Origin: an uncultured Acidimicrobiales bacterium
Lineage (GTDB): Bacteria; Actinomycetota; Acidimicrobiia; Acidimicrobiales; SHLQ01
NCBI GenBank assembly: GCA_938041035.1
Contig: CALHYX010000049.1
Location: forward strand, 1-49,684
Length of the DNA: 49,684 nucleotides
Direction of reading: 5' to 3'
The notes under the pieces were generated by a model. It had not been told where the DNA came from. It did not search any database and saw nothing but the letters and a program-made list of their open reading frames with translations. Positions within the stretch are counted from its first letter, which is position 1. The number at the start of each line of letters is the position of its first letter. Positions 17,000 through 26,405 of the stretch are shown here, piece by piece. Made by a program: the position numbers and the translations under genes.

Positions 17000-18139
17000 C
17001 TACAGCTCGGCGCCGAAACTCTCGTAGTCGATGCCTTCGCGCTCGGCGTACGCCTGACCCATGGCGAGCTGGGCCTCGGAGATGCCACCCGGCTCCCAAG
17101 CGGTCACCGACCCAGCGGCTATCGCGGCCTCATCCTTGGGCACCACGTTGAACAGCTCGCGCAGCTCTTCGACCGGGCGGTCGGCGAGGTCGAACCAGTC
17201 GACGGCCATGAAGTCGACGTCGGGCGCGCCTTCGAGTCCGTGCGACAGTGCGCCGCGGCGCATGGCGTCACCGACCCGCACGGTCATCCCGTCCTGGGAG
17301 AGCTGACCGGGAAACGCTTCGAAAAGACCGGCACCCGCGCTGAGGTAGCCGGTCTCGAACAGGCTGATCACCATGGCCAGCAACGAGAACCCGCGGGGGT
17401 CATCGTTGGCCCGAGCGATGAACGCGAACACCTCCAGTTCGGCCTCTACCCGGGTGCCGTAGCCGGCGAGCACGTGGACCCAGTCGTGCTGGGCGAGCAA
17501 CGGCGGCGCCGACCCACGCCGACCGGGGAACTCGAACCCGCGGGCCTGATAGAAGCGGTGCAGCTGCCGCCCAATGGTGTCCTCGGGCAGCCGGCCCAGG
17601 GCATCCCAAATGGCCGCCAGATGCGCGTCGTCCTCGCAGGCCGCCCAGCCGTGTTCGAGGTCGGTGTGCAGCGCCGCGCTGCGCTCCTCAGACCAGTCGG
17701 TGGTGTAGCCGTTGCGCTCGAAGTCGACCGCGGCGAGCGCCTTGTTGGCCGACGAGAACTGCTCGATGGTGCGCAGCAGTTGGTCGTCGATTCCCAACTC
17801 TCGGCTGAACTCACCGACGCGGGTGGCCACTTCGGGCGGGATCGGCCGGAGCACCAGGGCCGACAGAATCATCATGTGCACCATGCGCATGCGGAAGCCC
17901 TCGGCCCGGGTGGCGAGGTTCTCGGCGTTGGTGATGGCGTCGACATCCGGTAGCGAGCCGGCGTCGATCTCATGACCGGTGAGCGAGGCGAAGGTGGCTT
18001 CGATTAGGAGGCGCTGGAAGTCGGTGTTGCCGGTATCGGGCCTGGTCGCGGCGAGAATTCCGGCCGCGTTGCGCACCGATTCCTCGTGCGTCGGGGGTGA
18101 GAGGTTCACCACTTCGTCGGTGGGAAAGGGAACGGGCAC
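17000..18139 (-). CDS. Coq4-like protein with N-terminal helical (TerB-like) domain
   Basis: A 379-residue protein that I recognise only in part. Residues about 175-270 resemble Coq4, the ubiquinone-biosynthesis scaffold: LPEDTIGRQLHRFYQARGF, then the histidine-rich AQHDWVHVLAGYGTRVEAEL that in Coq4 binds zinc as H-D-x-x-H. The first 150 residues are helical and look TerB-like (QRLLIEATFASLTGHEIDAG). The C terminus is acidic with no clear domain. The GTG start has GGAGGA five bases upstream, which supports it. It follows the ABC transporter gene on the same strand after 75 bases. Actinobacteria generally use menaquinone, so a ubiquinone role is unlikely. Confidence 0.5.
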   Translation of the reverse strand: MPVPFPTDEVVNLSPPTHEESVRNAAGILAATRPDTGNTDFQRLLIEATFASLTGHEIDAGSLPDVDAITNAENLATRAEGFRMRMVHMMILSALVLRPIPPEVATRVGEFSRELGIDDQLLRTIEQFSSANKALAAVDFERNGYTTDWSEERSAALHTDLEHGWAACEDDAHLAAIWDALGRLPEDTIGRQLHRFYQARGFEFPGRRGSAPPLLAQHDWVHVLAGYGTRVEAELEVFAFIARANDDPRGFSLLAMVISLFETGYLSAGAGLFEAFPGQLSQDGMTVRVGDAMRRGALSHGLEGAPDVDFMAVDWFDLADRPVEELRELFNVVPKDEAAIAAGSVTAWEPGGISEAQLAMGQAYAEREGIDYESFGAEL

Positions 18140-18214
18140 TGGGTCCTCCGCCTTCAGAAAACTCGGATACCGTCGGTATCGTAAACGAGTTGGCCGACCG
18201 CGTCGGAACGGGCC

Positions 18215-20266
18215 TCAGCTCGTGACGCTGATGGTCACCGGCGTGGGCAGGTCCTCGATCTCGAGGTGGCAGTCGATGGAATGTCGGGGCCCGACATCGC
18301 GGCGAGGCGGCGTCTCGACATCACACGTGCCGGGGATGACGTACTGGCACCGCGTGTGGAACACACAACCGCTGGGCGGGTTGGCCGGACTGGGAATCTC
18401 ACCGGTGAGCGGTACCCGCTCGGTGGCCTGGCCGTCGACGTTGGGCACCGCGGAGAGCAGCGCTTCGGTATAGGGGTGCACCGGGCCGGCGAAGAGATCG
18501 TCGGTGAAGCCCAACTCGATGACCCGACCGACGTACATCACCGCGATGCGGTCGGCGAGGTAGCGGACCACCCCGATGTCATGGGTGATGAACAGATAGC
18601 TGGCCCGCTCATTGCGCTGGAGGGTCGCGAGCAGGTTCAAGATCGCGGCCTGAACCGATACGTCGAGCGCCGATGTGGGCTCGTCGCACACGACGACGCG
18701 GGGGTCGCCGGCAAAGGCGCGGGCGATGGCCACCCGCTGCTTCAGGCCACCGGACAGCTGCCGGGGGCGCATATCGAGATGATGCGGTGAGAGCCGCATA
18801 GCCTCGGCGATGTCCTCCACCCGCTTGTGCGCCGCCTCACCGGAGATCGGGGTCAATCGGGTGACGGTGCGCAGCAGAATGCGACGCACTGTCCATGACC
18901 GGTTGAGGGCCGAGTCCGGGTTCTGGAACACCATCTGGATGGCGCGGATGGCCTCGTCGCGCCGGTTGGTGGCCTTGGCCGCCATGGGTCGCCCGTCGAG
19001 GCTGATGCTGCCGCCCGCATCGGGGCCGTGCACGCCGAGCATCGTCTTGGCGAGCGTCGATTTTCCGGAGCCGGACTCGCCGACCAGTCCGAGGGTTTCG
19101 CCCTCGGCGAAGCCGAGGTCGACCGAGACCAGGGCCGGGATGTCGTTGCCCCGCTGGCGGAAGGTCTTCGACACGCCGAGAAGCTCGACGACCTGTTCAC
19201 CGCCAACCTCATAGGCATCCACCTGCGCCTCGGGTTCGACGATCGAGTCGATCTGGTCGCTGTGATGGCAGCGGGTCCACCGACCCTCGCCGAGCGCCAC
19301 GAGTGGCGGAGCCTCGGTCCGGCACAGATCCGTGGCGATCGGGCACCGCTGCACATACGTGCAGGTCGGCAACTCCGTGCCGATCGACGGCATGTTGCCC
19401 GGGATGGTCGACAGCGCCCGGTCGGTCTTGCGCAGTCCGAGGCGGGGAATCGCGTTCATCAACCCAATCGTGTACGGGTGCCCCGGGTTTTCGAAGAGCT
19501 CCTGGGACGACGCCTCTTCGACCATCTTGCCGGCGTACATCACCCCGACGCGGTCGCACATGGTGCGGATGACACCCAGGTTGTGGGCGATGAGCAGCAC
19601 CGCGGCCGACGTCTCGTGGCGCAGCTCGCGCACCAGGTCGAGCACTTCGGCCTCGACGGTGGCATCGAGACCGGTGGTCGGCTCGTCGAGCACGAGGAGT
19701 TTGGGGTCGCTGGCCAGACCCATGGCGATGACCACGCGCTGAAGCATGCCGCCCGACAGCTGATGCGGGTACCGGTCCATCACGCTGCCCGGCGCGGCGA
19801 TCTTCACCCGCTTGAGCGCTTCGAGCGCCCGATCTTCGGCGTCGCCCTTGTTGTGCCCGAGGATGCGGAAGCACTCGGCCACCTGCTTGCCGATACGCAG
19901 CGCCGGGTTCATTGCCTGGACGGGGTCCTGGTAGACCATCGCCGCCTCGGTCGTGCGGAACTGCTGAAGTTCGCGGGTCGACATCTTGGTGATGTCCTGA
20001 CCGTTGGCGAACACCGACCCACCGGTGATGCGGCCATTGCTCGGGAGGTACCGCAGGGCGGCGTACGCGGTGGTCGACTTTCCGCAGCCGGACTCGCCGA
20101 CCAACCCAAAGGCTTCGCCGGGCCGGATCTGGAACGTCACCCCGCGCAGCACGTCGCGGGGCTTGCCCCGAACCAGATAGGCGAGCTGCAGATTCTCGAC
20201 GGCCAGCGCCGCCGTCTTGGGGTCGCCCCGATCGATCGGCGAGGCCTCGGGTTCGAGCAGCGTCAT
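18215..20266 (-). CDS. Fused double ATP-binding protein of an oligopeptide-type ABC importer
   Basis: A 683-residue protein joining the two ATPases that are usually separate (DppD and DppF types). The first unit has Walker A GESGCGKST, signature LSGGMLQR and Walker B LLVLDEPTTGLD. The second has GESGSGKST, LSGGLKQR and VVVCDEPTSALD. Both units end with the oligopeptide-transporter extension: HPYTIGL with a cysteine-rich CTYVQRCPIATDLC, and HPYTEAL with CVFHTRCQYVIPGTC, which in relatives can hold an Fe-S cluster. It powers import through the two permeases encoded upstream. Its ATG lies 16 bases after the permease stop, within a short direct duplication. Confidence 0.95.
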   Translation of the reverse strand: MTLLEPEASPIDRGDPKTAALAVENLQLAYLVRGKPRDVLRGVTFQIRPGEAFGLVGESGCGKSTTAYAALRYLPSNGRITGGSVFANGQDITKMSTRELQQFRTTEAAMVYQDPVQAMNPALRIGKQVAECFRILGHNKGDAEDRALEALKRVKIAAPGSVMDRYPHQLSGGMLQRVVIAMGLASDPKLLVLDEPTTGLDATVEAEVLDLVRELRHETSAAVLLIAHNLGVIRTMCDRVGVMYAGKMVEEASSQELFENPGHPYTIGLMNAIPRLGLRKTDRALSTIPGNMPSIGTELPTCTYVQRCPIATDLCRTEAPPLVALGEGRWTRCHHSDQIDSIVEPEAQVDAYEVGGEQVVELLGVSKTFRQRGNDIPALVSVDLGFAEGETLGLVGESGSGKSTLAKTMLGVHGPDAGGSISLDGRPMAAKATNRRDEAIRAIQMVFQNPDSALNRSWTVRRILLRTVTRLTPISGEAAHKRVEDIAEAMRLSPHHLDMRPRQLSGGLKQRVAIARAFAGDPRVVVCDEPTSALDVSVQAAILNLLATLQRNERASYLFITHDIGVVRYLADRIAVMYVGRVIELGFTDDLFAGPVHPYTEALLSAVPNVDGQATERVPLTGEIPSPANPPSGCVFHTRCQYVIPGTCDVETPPRRDVGPRHSIDCHLEIEDLPTPVTISVTS

Positions 20267-20298
20267 GCGGAATAGACCAGTTTCATGCGGAATAGACC
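20263..20298 (-). repeat. Direct duplication at the permease/ATPase junction (16 bp, period 20)
   Basis: TCATGCGGAATAGACC occurs at 20263-20278 and 20283-20298. On the coding strand both copies read GGTCTATTCCGCATGA. The first supplies the TGA stop of the permease and the second supplies the ATG start of the ATPase. Confidence 0.9.
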
Positions 20299-21200
20299 TT
20301 GTCGATGGAATCGGCGATGAGGTTGACCGCGATCACCAGGGAGGCGATGGCCAGAGCCGGGAACACCGACGGCCACCACTGACCGGCCTGCACGAGGTCG
20401 TAGGTGTTGGCGATATCGAGTCCCCAGTCGGCCGCGGTGGCGTCGTCGGCGCTGAGACCGAGAAAGGCGAGCGTGGCCACGGTGAAGATGGCGTAGCCGA
20501 CCCGCACGGTGAATTCGACCACCAGGACGTTGGTGATGTTCGGGAAGATCTCGCGCAACATGATGAACAGGCCGGACTCGCCCCGCAACTTCGCCGAGGT
20601 CACGTAGTCGAGTTGGGATTCGGCCATCACCGCGGCGCGCACCGTGCGGGTGACGACCGGGGTGAACAGGGCGGCGACGGTGCCGATGATGACGATGCGG
20701 GAACGACCGAGAGCAACGAGAGCCAAGATGGCGAGCAGGATGACCGGAAGCGAGAGAATCGCCTCGACCAACCGGCTCAGAATCTCGTCGATCCAGCCTC
20801 GGTAGTAGCCCATGATGAGCCCGAGCACCGCGCCGCCGAGGACGGCGATGAGAGCGGCGATCGGGGCGTTGATCAAGACGTTGTCGGCCCCGTGGATCAC
20901 CCGACTGAAGACGTCGCGGCCGGTGTTGTCCGTGCCGAACCAGGCGTCGGATTGCGGACCCTGGCGGGCGATCACCGAACCCTCGCTGTTGCGCACCGAT
21001 TCTCCCTCGGTGAACCGAGCGATGACGTCCGGGAACAACGCGCAGAAGACCCAGAAGAACGCGATCAGGCAACCGATGATGAACGACGGGGTGCGAAACA
21101 ACTCCCGGCGTTGTTCGGCCTTGACCGACTTGCGATCGGTCGCCGGAATATCGATGTTGGCATCGACATCTGCGTCGTTCGGCGTGGGTTCGTCGATCAT
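20283..21200 (-). CDS. ABC importer permease (DppC/OppC type)
   Basis: A 305-residue inner-membrane permease with a hydrophilic N-terminal extension of about 40 residues and six predicted helices. The WFGTDNTGRDVFSRVIHGA segment is the OppC_N/DppC hallmark, and the EAA loop follows at SAKLRGESGLFIMLREIFPN. It pairs with the second permease, whose stop overlaps its ATG by four bases (21197-21200). It carries peptides or related small solutes delivered by the binding protein encoded upstream. Confidence 0.94.
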   Translation of the reverse strand: MIDEPTPNDADVDANIDIPATDRKSVKAEQRRELFRTPSFIIGCLIAFFWVFCALFPDVIARFTEGESVRNSEGSVIARQGPQSDAWFGTDNTGRDVFSRVIHGADNVLINAPIAALIAVLGGAVLGLIMGYYRGWIDEILSRLVEAILSLPVILLAILALVALGRSRIVIIGTVAALFTPVVTRTVRAAVMAESQLDYVTSAKLRGESGLFIMLREIFPNITNVLVVEFTVRVGYAIFTVATLAFLGLSADDATAADWGLDIANTYDLVQAGQWWPSVFPALAIASLVIAVNLIADSIDKVYSA

Positions 21201-22156
21201 GCGTCGTCCAGGTTGATTCGGGCCCGGGGGTTCATCCAGGCGATCAGTAGGTCGGCGAACAGCGTCGAGATCATGAAGATGATGGCCACCGACACCACCC
21301 CGGCCTGGAGCAGCGGGAAGTCCGGGGCAGTGGCCGCATTGAGGATCAGCCGTCCGAGCCCCGGGTAGTTGAACACGACCTCGAGCCCGACGAGACCACC
21401 GAAGAGGTAGCCCATCTGGGTGCCCGTGACCGCAACGGTGGGCTGCAGGGCGTTCTTCATCACGTGTTTGCGCACGACCTTGCCGGTACTCAACCCCTTC
21501 ATGTAGGCGGTGCGGGTGTAGTCGGATTCAAAGGCGGTGATCGCTCCGGCTCGGGTGATGCGGGCGATGTAGCCGAAGTACACGAACACGATGGCGAGGG
21601 CGGGCAGCAGGATGTACTCGAGCTGACCGAAGAACCCGGCCTCGGCCGGGGCGTTCGAGATGGCCGGCAACCAGCCGAGTTTCACGCCGATCAGGAACTG
21701 CAACAACACCCCGGACACGAAGTCGGGGATCGACGCGCTGGCAAGACCGAACGACACGATCGACCGGTCGAGCAGGGTGTCCTTCTTCCTCGCCGCCAAC
21801 AGACCACCGAAGATCGAGATCGGGAGGGTGAGCAGCAGCGCCAGCCCGACCAACTTGGCCGAGTTCCACAGCGCCGGACGGATGAGGTCGAGCACCCGCA
21901 CGCCGGGTTGGGAGAACGACTCGCCAAAGTCGAGGGTGACGACGTCGCGCAACAGCCGTCCGAATTGGGTCGGCAGGGGGTCGTCGAGCCCGAGGTTTTC
22001 CTCGAGGAACGCCACCCGCTCGGGGGAGGCGAAGGGGCCGGCGAGCTGCTTGGCCGGATCGCTCGGGAAGACTCGGGTCAACGCGAACACCACGAGCAGA
22101 ATGAGGAACAGCGTGATGAGCGAGAGCAGGAGACGACGGACGATGAAGCGCAACAT
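21197..22156 (-). CDS. ABC importer permease (DppB/OppB type)
   Basis: A 319-residue permease with six predicted helices. It starts MLRFIVRRLLLSLITLFLIL, typical of DppB. The periplasmic segment FPSDPAKQL...NLGLDDPLPTQFGRLL and the EAA loop AYMKGLSTGKVVRKHVMKNA are in the expected order. ATG 22156 is chosen because homology starts there; a longer form from 22189 adds 11 unlike residues. It follows the binding-protein gene but is separated from it by a strong terminator, so it probably receives only read-through or uses its own promoter. Confidence 0.94.
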   Translation of the reverse strand: MLRFIVRRLLLSLITLFLILLVVFALTRVFPSDPAKQLAGPFASPERVAFLEENLGLDDPLPTQFGRLLRDVVTLDFGESFSQPGVRVLDLIRPALWNSAKLVGLALLLTLPISIFGGLLAARKKDTLLDRSIVSFGLASASIPDFVSGVLLQFLIGVKLGWLPAISNAPAEAGFFGQLEYILLPALAIVFVYFGYIARITRAGAITAFESDYTRTAYMKGLSTGKVVRKHVMKNALQPTVAVTGTQMGYLFGGLVGLEVVFNYPGLGRLILNAATAPDFPLLQAGVVSVAIIFMISTLFADLLIAWMNPRARINLDDA

Positions 22157-22254
22157 GAACGAGGCGCACTGTACTGCACGACCGTTCAATTGTTAAAACC
22201 GTCACACCTGCGTTCTCTTGGCTGCCAAGCCCCACATCGGCGAAAATTTGGGGC

Positions 22255-22297
22255 AAAAAAGAACCGCCCGACCCGGACCGAAGTCCGGGCCGGGCGG
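22255..22297 (-). terminator. Strong terminator downstream of the binding-protein gene
   Basis: On the minus strand a 15-bp stem with one mismatch, CCGCCCGGCCCGGAC / GTCCGGGTCGGGCGG, closes a TTCG tetraloop and is followed by GGTTCTTTTTTG. It lies between the binding-protein stop (22346) and the first permease (22156). This can hold permease and ATPase expression well below that of the binding protein. Confidence 0.93.
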
Positions 22298-22345
22298 CCA
22301 ATCGATTTCCTGAGCTTGGGAGAAGCCCGACTACAACCTTGGCGA

Positions 22346-24085
22346 CTAGGCCTTGGAGGCCTTGCCGAAGTGGGTGTGACCCAGAGCGGTAGCCGTCATA
22401 CCCGACACGCTGTTGTCGTGTCCGGCCAGGTAGTTGAAGAAGTAGGCGTAGCAAGCCGGAGTGTCCTCGTGGAGGATCTTCTGGATGTTGCCAATAGCCG
22501 TCTTCTGACCGTCGACGTCGACCGCGGTGCGGTAGTTGGACAGTTCCTGGTCGAACTCGGGGTTGGCGTAGTTGGAGGAGTTCCAAACACCGCCGGTGCC
22601 GAGCGCCGAGCCGAGGAAGATGTCCGGGATCGGACGGTGGCCGTAGTCGACGATGCCGAAGCCCGACGCGTTGTCGCAGGGCAGGGTCTCGTCGGTCTCG
22701 CTGGCGCCGGGGCACCAGGAGTCGCCGTAGAAGGTGGAGTTCGACTGCACGTTCACCTGGAGATCGAACCCGGCCTCAGCCGAGTTCTGCTGGATGATCG
22801 CCGCGAGATCGGGGACCTCGCCGAGGTCGCCCGCTTCGATTGTGCCGGTGATGCCGTCGACGCCGGCTTCGGCGAGCAACGCCTTGGCCATGTCGATATC
22901 GCGCGTGCGCTGCGGCGTGGCGTCGGGGTCGAAGAACGGCAGGGTGGCGGCGATCGGGTGATCGTTGGCGATCTCGGCGCGACCCGAGAACAGGGTGTCG
23001 ACCATCTGCTGACGGTCGAGGGTGTACGCCATGGCCTGGCGGACCAAGTTGTTGGTGTAGTCGCCCTGCTGGGTGTTGAACCAGATCTGGCGGTGGTTCG
23101 ACGACGGGGGCGTCAACACGGTGAACGCATCGTCGTCGAGGAGGCCTTCGCCGCCGATCACGGCGAACGACTGGATCACATCGACCTCGCGAGCGGTCAT
23201 GGCGGTCACCGCCACACCGATGTCGGCAAAGCCGCGCAGTTCGAGACCGTCGAGGAGCACCTCGCCGCCCCACCAGTTCGGGTTCGGGGTGTACACCGTG
23301 TTGAACGTGGTCGGGTCAAAGCTCTCGAGCATGAACGGGCCGGTGCCGTCGGGGCGCTGGTCGAGCGTGGTGCCCGAGCTGTAATCGGCCGGGGTGATCA
23401 ACGACTGGGCGTTGAAGATCGAGACCAGCACCGGGAAGTTGCCGTTCGGCTCCACCAGGGTGAACACGGCCTTCGTGGGATCCGACGCGTCGACCGCGCC
23501 GGCTTCGATCACGCCGGCGAGACCGGCGTTGCCAAACTCCACGTGGCGATCCATGGTGGCGGCCACGTCGGCGGACGTGAACTCGCCGCCGCTGTGCCAG
23601 GTGACGCCCGAGCGAAGGTTGAAGGTCCACTGCGAGCCGTCGTCGTTGGGCTCCCAGCTTTCGGCCAGGCCGGTGTTGGCAATGTTGCCGTCGTCGCCGA
23701 GGCCGACGAGGTACTCGAAGCTCTGCGACACGACGTTGTAGGTGCCGAGGTCGAGCATCGAGACCGGGTCGAGACCGGAGTTGGCGTCGCCGAACTGGTT
23801 GGCGACGATAATCGTGCCGCCGCTTCCACCGCCGCCGGAACCAGCGGTGGTCGCCGGGGCGTCATCGCTGCCGCCGGTGTCGGTGCCGTCGTCGCCTCCG
23901 GCGTCGCCGCCGTCGCTGCCGCAGGCCGCGATCACCGAGCTCATGAACGGGACCGAGAGACCCACGATCATGCCGCGCTTTACGAAGTCGCGACGATTGA
24001 TCTTGTTACCTGCATACGCCTCGACCAGATCCAACTCGATTGGACCGATATCGCGACGAAGAAGGTCGTACTTCTTCCAATTCAT
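22346..24085 (-). CDS. Peptide-type substrate-binding lipoprotein (SBP_bac_5), Tat signal
   Basis: A 579-residue extracellular solute-binding protein. The N terminus holds a twin-arginine motif (NRRDFVKRG), a hydrophobic segment and a lipobox (VIAAC), so it is probably exported folded by Tat and anchored by lipid. A Gly/Asp/Ser-rich linker follows. The mature part has the family 5 pattern: LDPVSMLDLGTYNVVSQSFE, LAESWEPNDDGSQWTFNLR, then WHSGGEFTSADV. A strong GGAGGGG lies seven bases before the ATG. It feeds the permease/ATPase genes downstream. The ligand is not predictable. The upstream gap 24086-24281 shows no riboswitch or clear promoter that I could identify. Confidence 0.94.
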   Translation of the reverse strand: MNWKKYDLLRRDIGPIELDLVEAYAGNKINRRDFVKRGMIVGLSVPFMSSVIAACGSDGGDAGGDDGTDTGGSDDAPATTAGSGGGGSGGTIIVANQFGDANSGLDPVSMLDLGTYNVVSQSFEYLVGLGDDGNIANTGLAESWEPNDDGSQWTFNLRSGVTWHSGGEFTSADVAATMDRHVEFGNAGLAGVIEAGAVDASDPTKAVFTLVEPNGNFPVLVSIFNAQSLITPADYSSGTTLDQRPDGTGPFMLESFDPTTFNTVYTPNPNWWGGEVLLDGLELRGFADIGVAVTAMTAREVDVIQSFAVIGGEGLLDDDAFTVLTPPSSNHRQIWFNTQQGDYTNNLVRQAMAYTLDRQQMVDTLFSGRAEIANDHPIAATLPFFDPDATPQRTRDIDMAKALLAEAGVDGITGTIEAGDLGEVPDLAAIIQQNSAEAGFDLQVNVQSNSTFYGDSWCPGASETDETLPCDNASGFGIVDYGHRPIPDIFLGSALGTGGVWNSSNYANPEFDQELSNYRTAVDVDGQKTAIGNIQKILHEDTPACYAYFFNYLAGHDNSVSGMTATALGHTHFGKASKA

Positions 24086-24281
24086 TCTGTTTCCCCTCCA
24101 AGGCTAGACCGCCAAATAGTACAGGTTTTGGGCTCCGTCGGAATCGCGGCCCGGCGGGCAACACACTCACGCGTGCCTACGCTCAGGCCCCAACGGGGCG
24201 GTCAACTCCGACGATGCAGAGTCGGGCAACCCTACTGCACACGCGCCCCTTGTCGAATCGGAACCCGGATTCCAAACGTGG

Positions 24282-26258
24282 TCAGACGGCGGCCGTGTCG
24301 GCTTCGGCGGTGCTGCTCTGGGCGGCCCGTGAGCGCGAAATCAACATGACTTCGGACACCAGTTCGGGCAGATCGGCCATCGGGACCGCCCGGCCGAACA
24401 GCCATCCCTGGCCGAACCGAACGCCGCGCGCCCGAAGGGCTTCGGCCTGCTCCACGGTCTCGACGCCCTCGGCAACAATCCGCTTACCCACCGTCTCGGC
24501 GAGGGCGAAAACGGCAGCGGCGACCTCGCCTTTGTAGCCATCGCTCAACACATCGCCGGTGAGCCATCGATCGAGCTTCACCGCGTCTATCGGCAGCATC
24601 AACAGCGCGGGAACCGAGGTGTAGCCGGTGCCGAAGTCGTCCACCGCGATCCCCACTCCCAACTCGTTGGCGTCGCGGAGCTGCGCGACGATCTCGGGCT
24701 GGTTCTCCAGCGGGTGGTTCTCGGTGACCTCGAGCCAAACCCGCTGGTTGCGCAGCCAGTTGGGCCCAAAGGCGGTGTGGAGGTCCTCCAGTAGGGTGCC
24801 GTCGGCCAGGTACAGCGGCGACACGTTGACCGAGACGTTGAGTGCGGCCAGCTCCGGATCGCCGGACCATGCCTCGATAGCATCGGCGGCCTCGGCGAAC
24901 ATGAACCGCGTCAGGTCGCCGATGAGCCCGAGCGACTCGGCCATCGGGATGAAGACATCGGGGGGCGTGAAATCGCCGTTGGTGCGCGGCCAGCGGGCGA
25001 GTAGCTCGATGCCGACGACCTCGCCGGTCTCCAGATCGACGACCGGTTGGCAGAACGGCTCGATCCGTTGCTCCGCGATCGCCTCCCGCAACGCAACGCC
25101 GGCACCCCGCTCGGCGTCGAAGCGTTGGTCCTCGACCGAGGAGAACGGCACCGCGCGGCGTCGACCCAGGTCCTTCGCCCGATACAGGGCAAAGTCGGCC
25201 TCGGCATAGGCCCGTTCGAGATCGAACTCCGCGGCGTGGGCCGTGGTGACCCCGACCGACGCCGAAACGAAGGCCCGGTCGCCCGCGACAATGATGGGCC
25301 GCTCGACCGCCACGATGATCGAGTTCGTGATCTTCTGCAGATCCCGGTCGCTCAGCGCACCGGGCAGCAACAAGAAGAACTCGTCGCCGCCCAGGCGACA
25401 GACCACGTCGGTGGCGCGCACCACGTTGCGCAATCGCTCCGCAACCACGCTCAGGACCCGGTCACCGGACTGATGACCGAAGCGATCGTTTACCTCCTTG
25501 AAGTGGTCGAGGTCGACGAAGAGCGCGGTGATCACCTGCGTATCGCCGGCGAGAATGCGCTCGGCGGCAGCGGAGAGCCCGACCCGGTTGGGCAGGCCCG
25601 TGAGTTGGTCTCGCATCGCCAGCCCACGAGCGGCCGAGGCCGCGTGCTGCGACTGCACGCGCAGCCCCACGACCTCGGTGAAGATCGCATTGGTCAGTCG
25701 AAGATCCCGGATCATGAGCAAGAGGAAGAACAACAGGCCGGCGGTGACGATCAACGAGCCGTCGAGGGCGGTGGCGATCGACGCCAGCGACCACAGCGGC
25801 GCCAACAGATTGGCGGAGAGCGACGACGCCCGAACTCCGCCCATCGCACCGGCGCTGACCGCAAAGACAAGGGCGGCGTTGGTCAAGAACACCACTTCGG
25901 GGTTCGCGCCGGCCTGTCCCGGCAGGAAGAACGTCGAGCCCCAGCACACGCCGACGGCAAAGTGCACGGCCTTCGATGCGTAGGGGACGCCCTGGCGATC
26001 GGCCCTCGACGTTGCGCTCAAACGGAGCGCGACCACCCCCATGGCACCGGCGAGCCCGAGCATGGTGATGAACCAGACCGTAAGATGCGTCGTTTCGATC
26101 AGGGTTCGAGCCAATCCGAGATAGACGGCTGCAGCCCCGATATTGCCGAGTACTCCCACGATGCGGGACGCCTTGACAAACCGCAGGGTCTCGGCCCGTA
26201 CCGCCGCATCGATGGCCTCGGATTGAGGCCTCTCTGCGGACGAGGAAACGGCGGACAT
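24282..26258 (-). CDS. Membrane-anchored GGDEF-EAL cyclic-di-GMP enzyme
   Basis: A 658-residue protein. Residues about 30-195 contain roughly seven hydrophobic helices, a MASE-like sensor. The GGDEF domain follows with intact RLGGDEFF near residue 289 and an inhibitory I-site, RATD, exactly five residues before GGDEF, so it probably synthesises c-di-GMP under product inhibition. The EAL domain has ELLARW in place of E-A-L, and retains EVTENHPLENQ, VDDFGTGYTS and VAEGVET, so hydrolysis is possible but not certain. The first in-frame ATG at the domain start is 26258; earlier in-frame codons lie opposite the next gene. It is divergent from the DUF937-FAS1-OmpA gene. Confidence 0.93.
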   Translation of the reverse strand: MSAVSSSAERPQSEAIDAAVRAETLRFVKASRIVGVLGNIGAAAVYLGLARTLIETTHLTVWFITMLGLAGAMGVVALRLSATSRADRQGVPYASKAVHFAVGVCWGSTFFLPGQAGANPEVVFLTNAALVFAVSAGAMGGVRASSLSANLLAPLWSLASIATALDGSLIVTAGLLFFLLLMIRDLRLTNAIFTEVVGLRVQSQHAASAARGLAMRDQLTGLPNRVGLSAAAERILAGDTQVITALFVDLDHFKEVNDRFGHQSGDRVLSVVAERLRNVVRATDVVCRLGGDEFFLLLPGALSDRDLQKITNSIIVAVERPIIVAGDRAFVSASVGVTTAHAAEFDLERAYAEADFALYRAKDLGRRRAVPFSSVEDQRFDAERGAGVALREAIAEQRIEPFCQPVVDLETGEVVGIELLARWPRTNGDFTPPDVFIPMAESLGLIGDLTRFMFAEAADAIEAWSGDPELAALNVSVNVSPLYLADGTLLEDLHTAFGPNWLRNQRVWLEVTENHPLENQPEIVAQLRDANELGVGIAVDDFGTGYTSVPALLMLPIDAVKLDRWLTGDVLSDGYKGEVAAAVFALAETVGKRIVAEGVETVEQAEALRARGVRFGQGWLFGRAVPMADLPELVSEVMLISRSRAAQSSTAEADTAAV

Positions 26259-26405
26259 CCCAGAGGTATCGACCACCGAGCGCGCCACCTTGACCAGCCG
26301 ACCCTGTTCCAGCCCCACCCCGCGATCGCCCGCCTGCAACCCCGCGGAGCAATCGCTCAACTGGGGCAAAACCGACCAAGGCAATACCCTGGGTACTTCC
26401 CGACT

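Noticed and set aside
21464..24349. A 961-codon plus-strand open frame across the ABC transporter genes
   Set aside because: It is the antisense of clear permease and binding-protein genes and has no recognisable motifs.
25047..26405. N-terminal extension of the DUF937-FAS1-OmpA gene upstream of 26406
   Set aside because: The extra 450 residues are antisense to the GGDEF-EAL gene and lack any domain; homology starts at ATG 26406.
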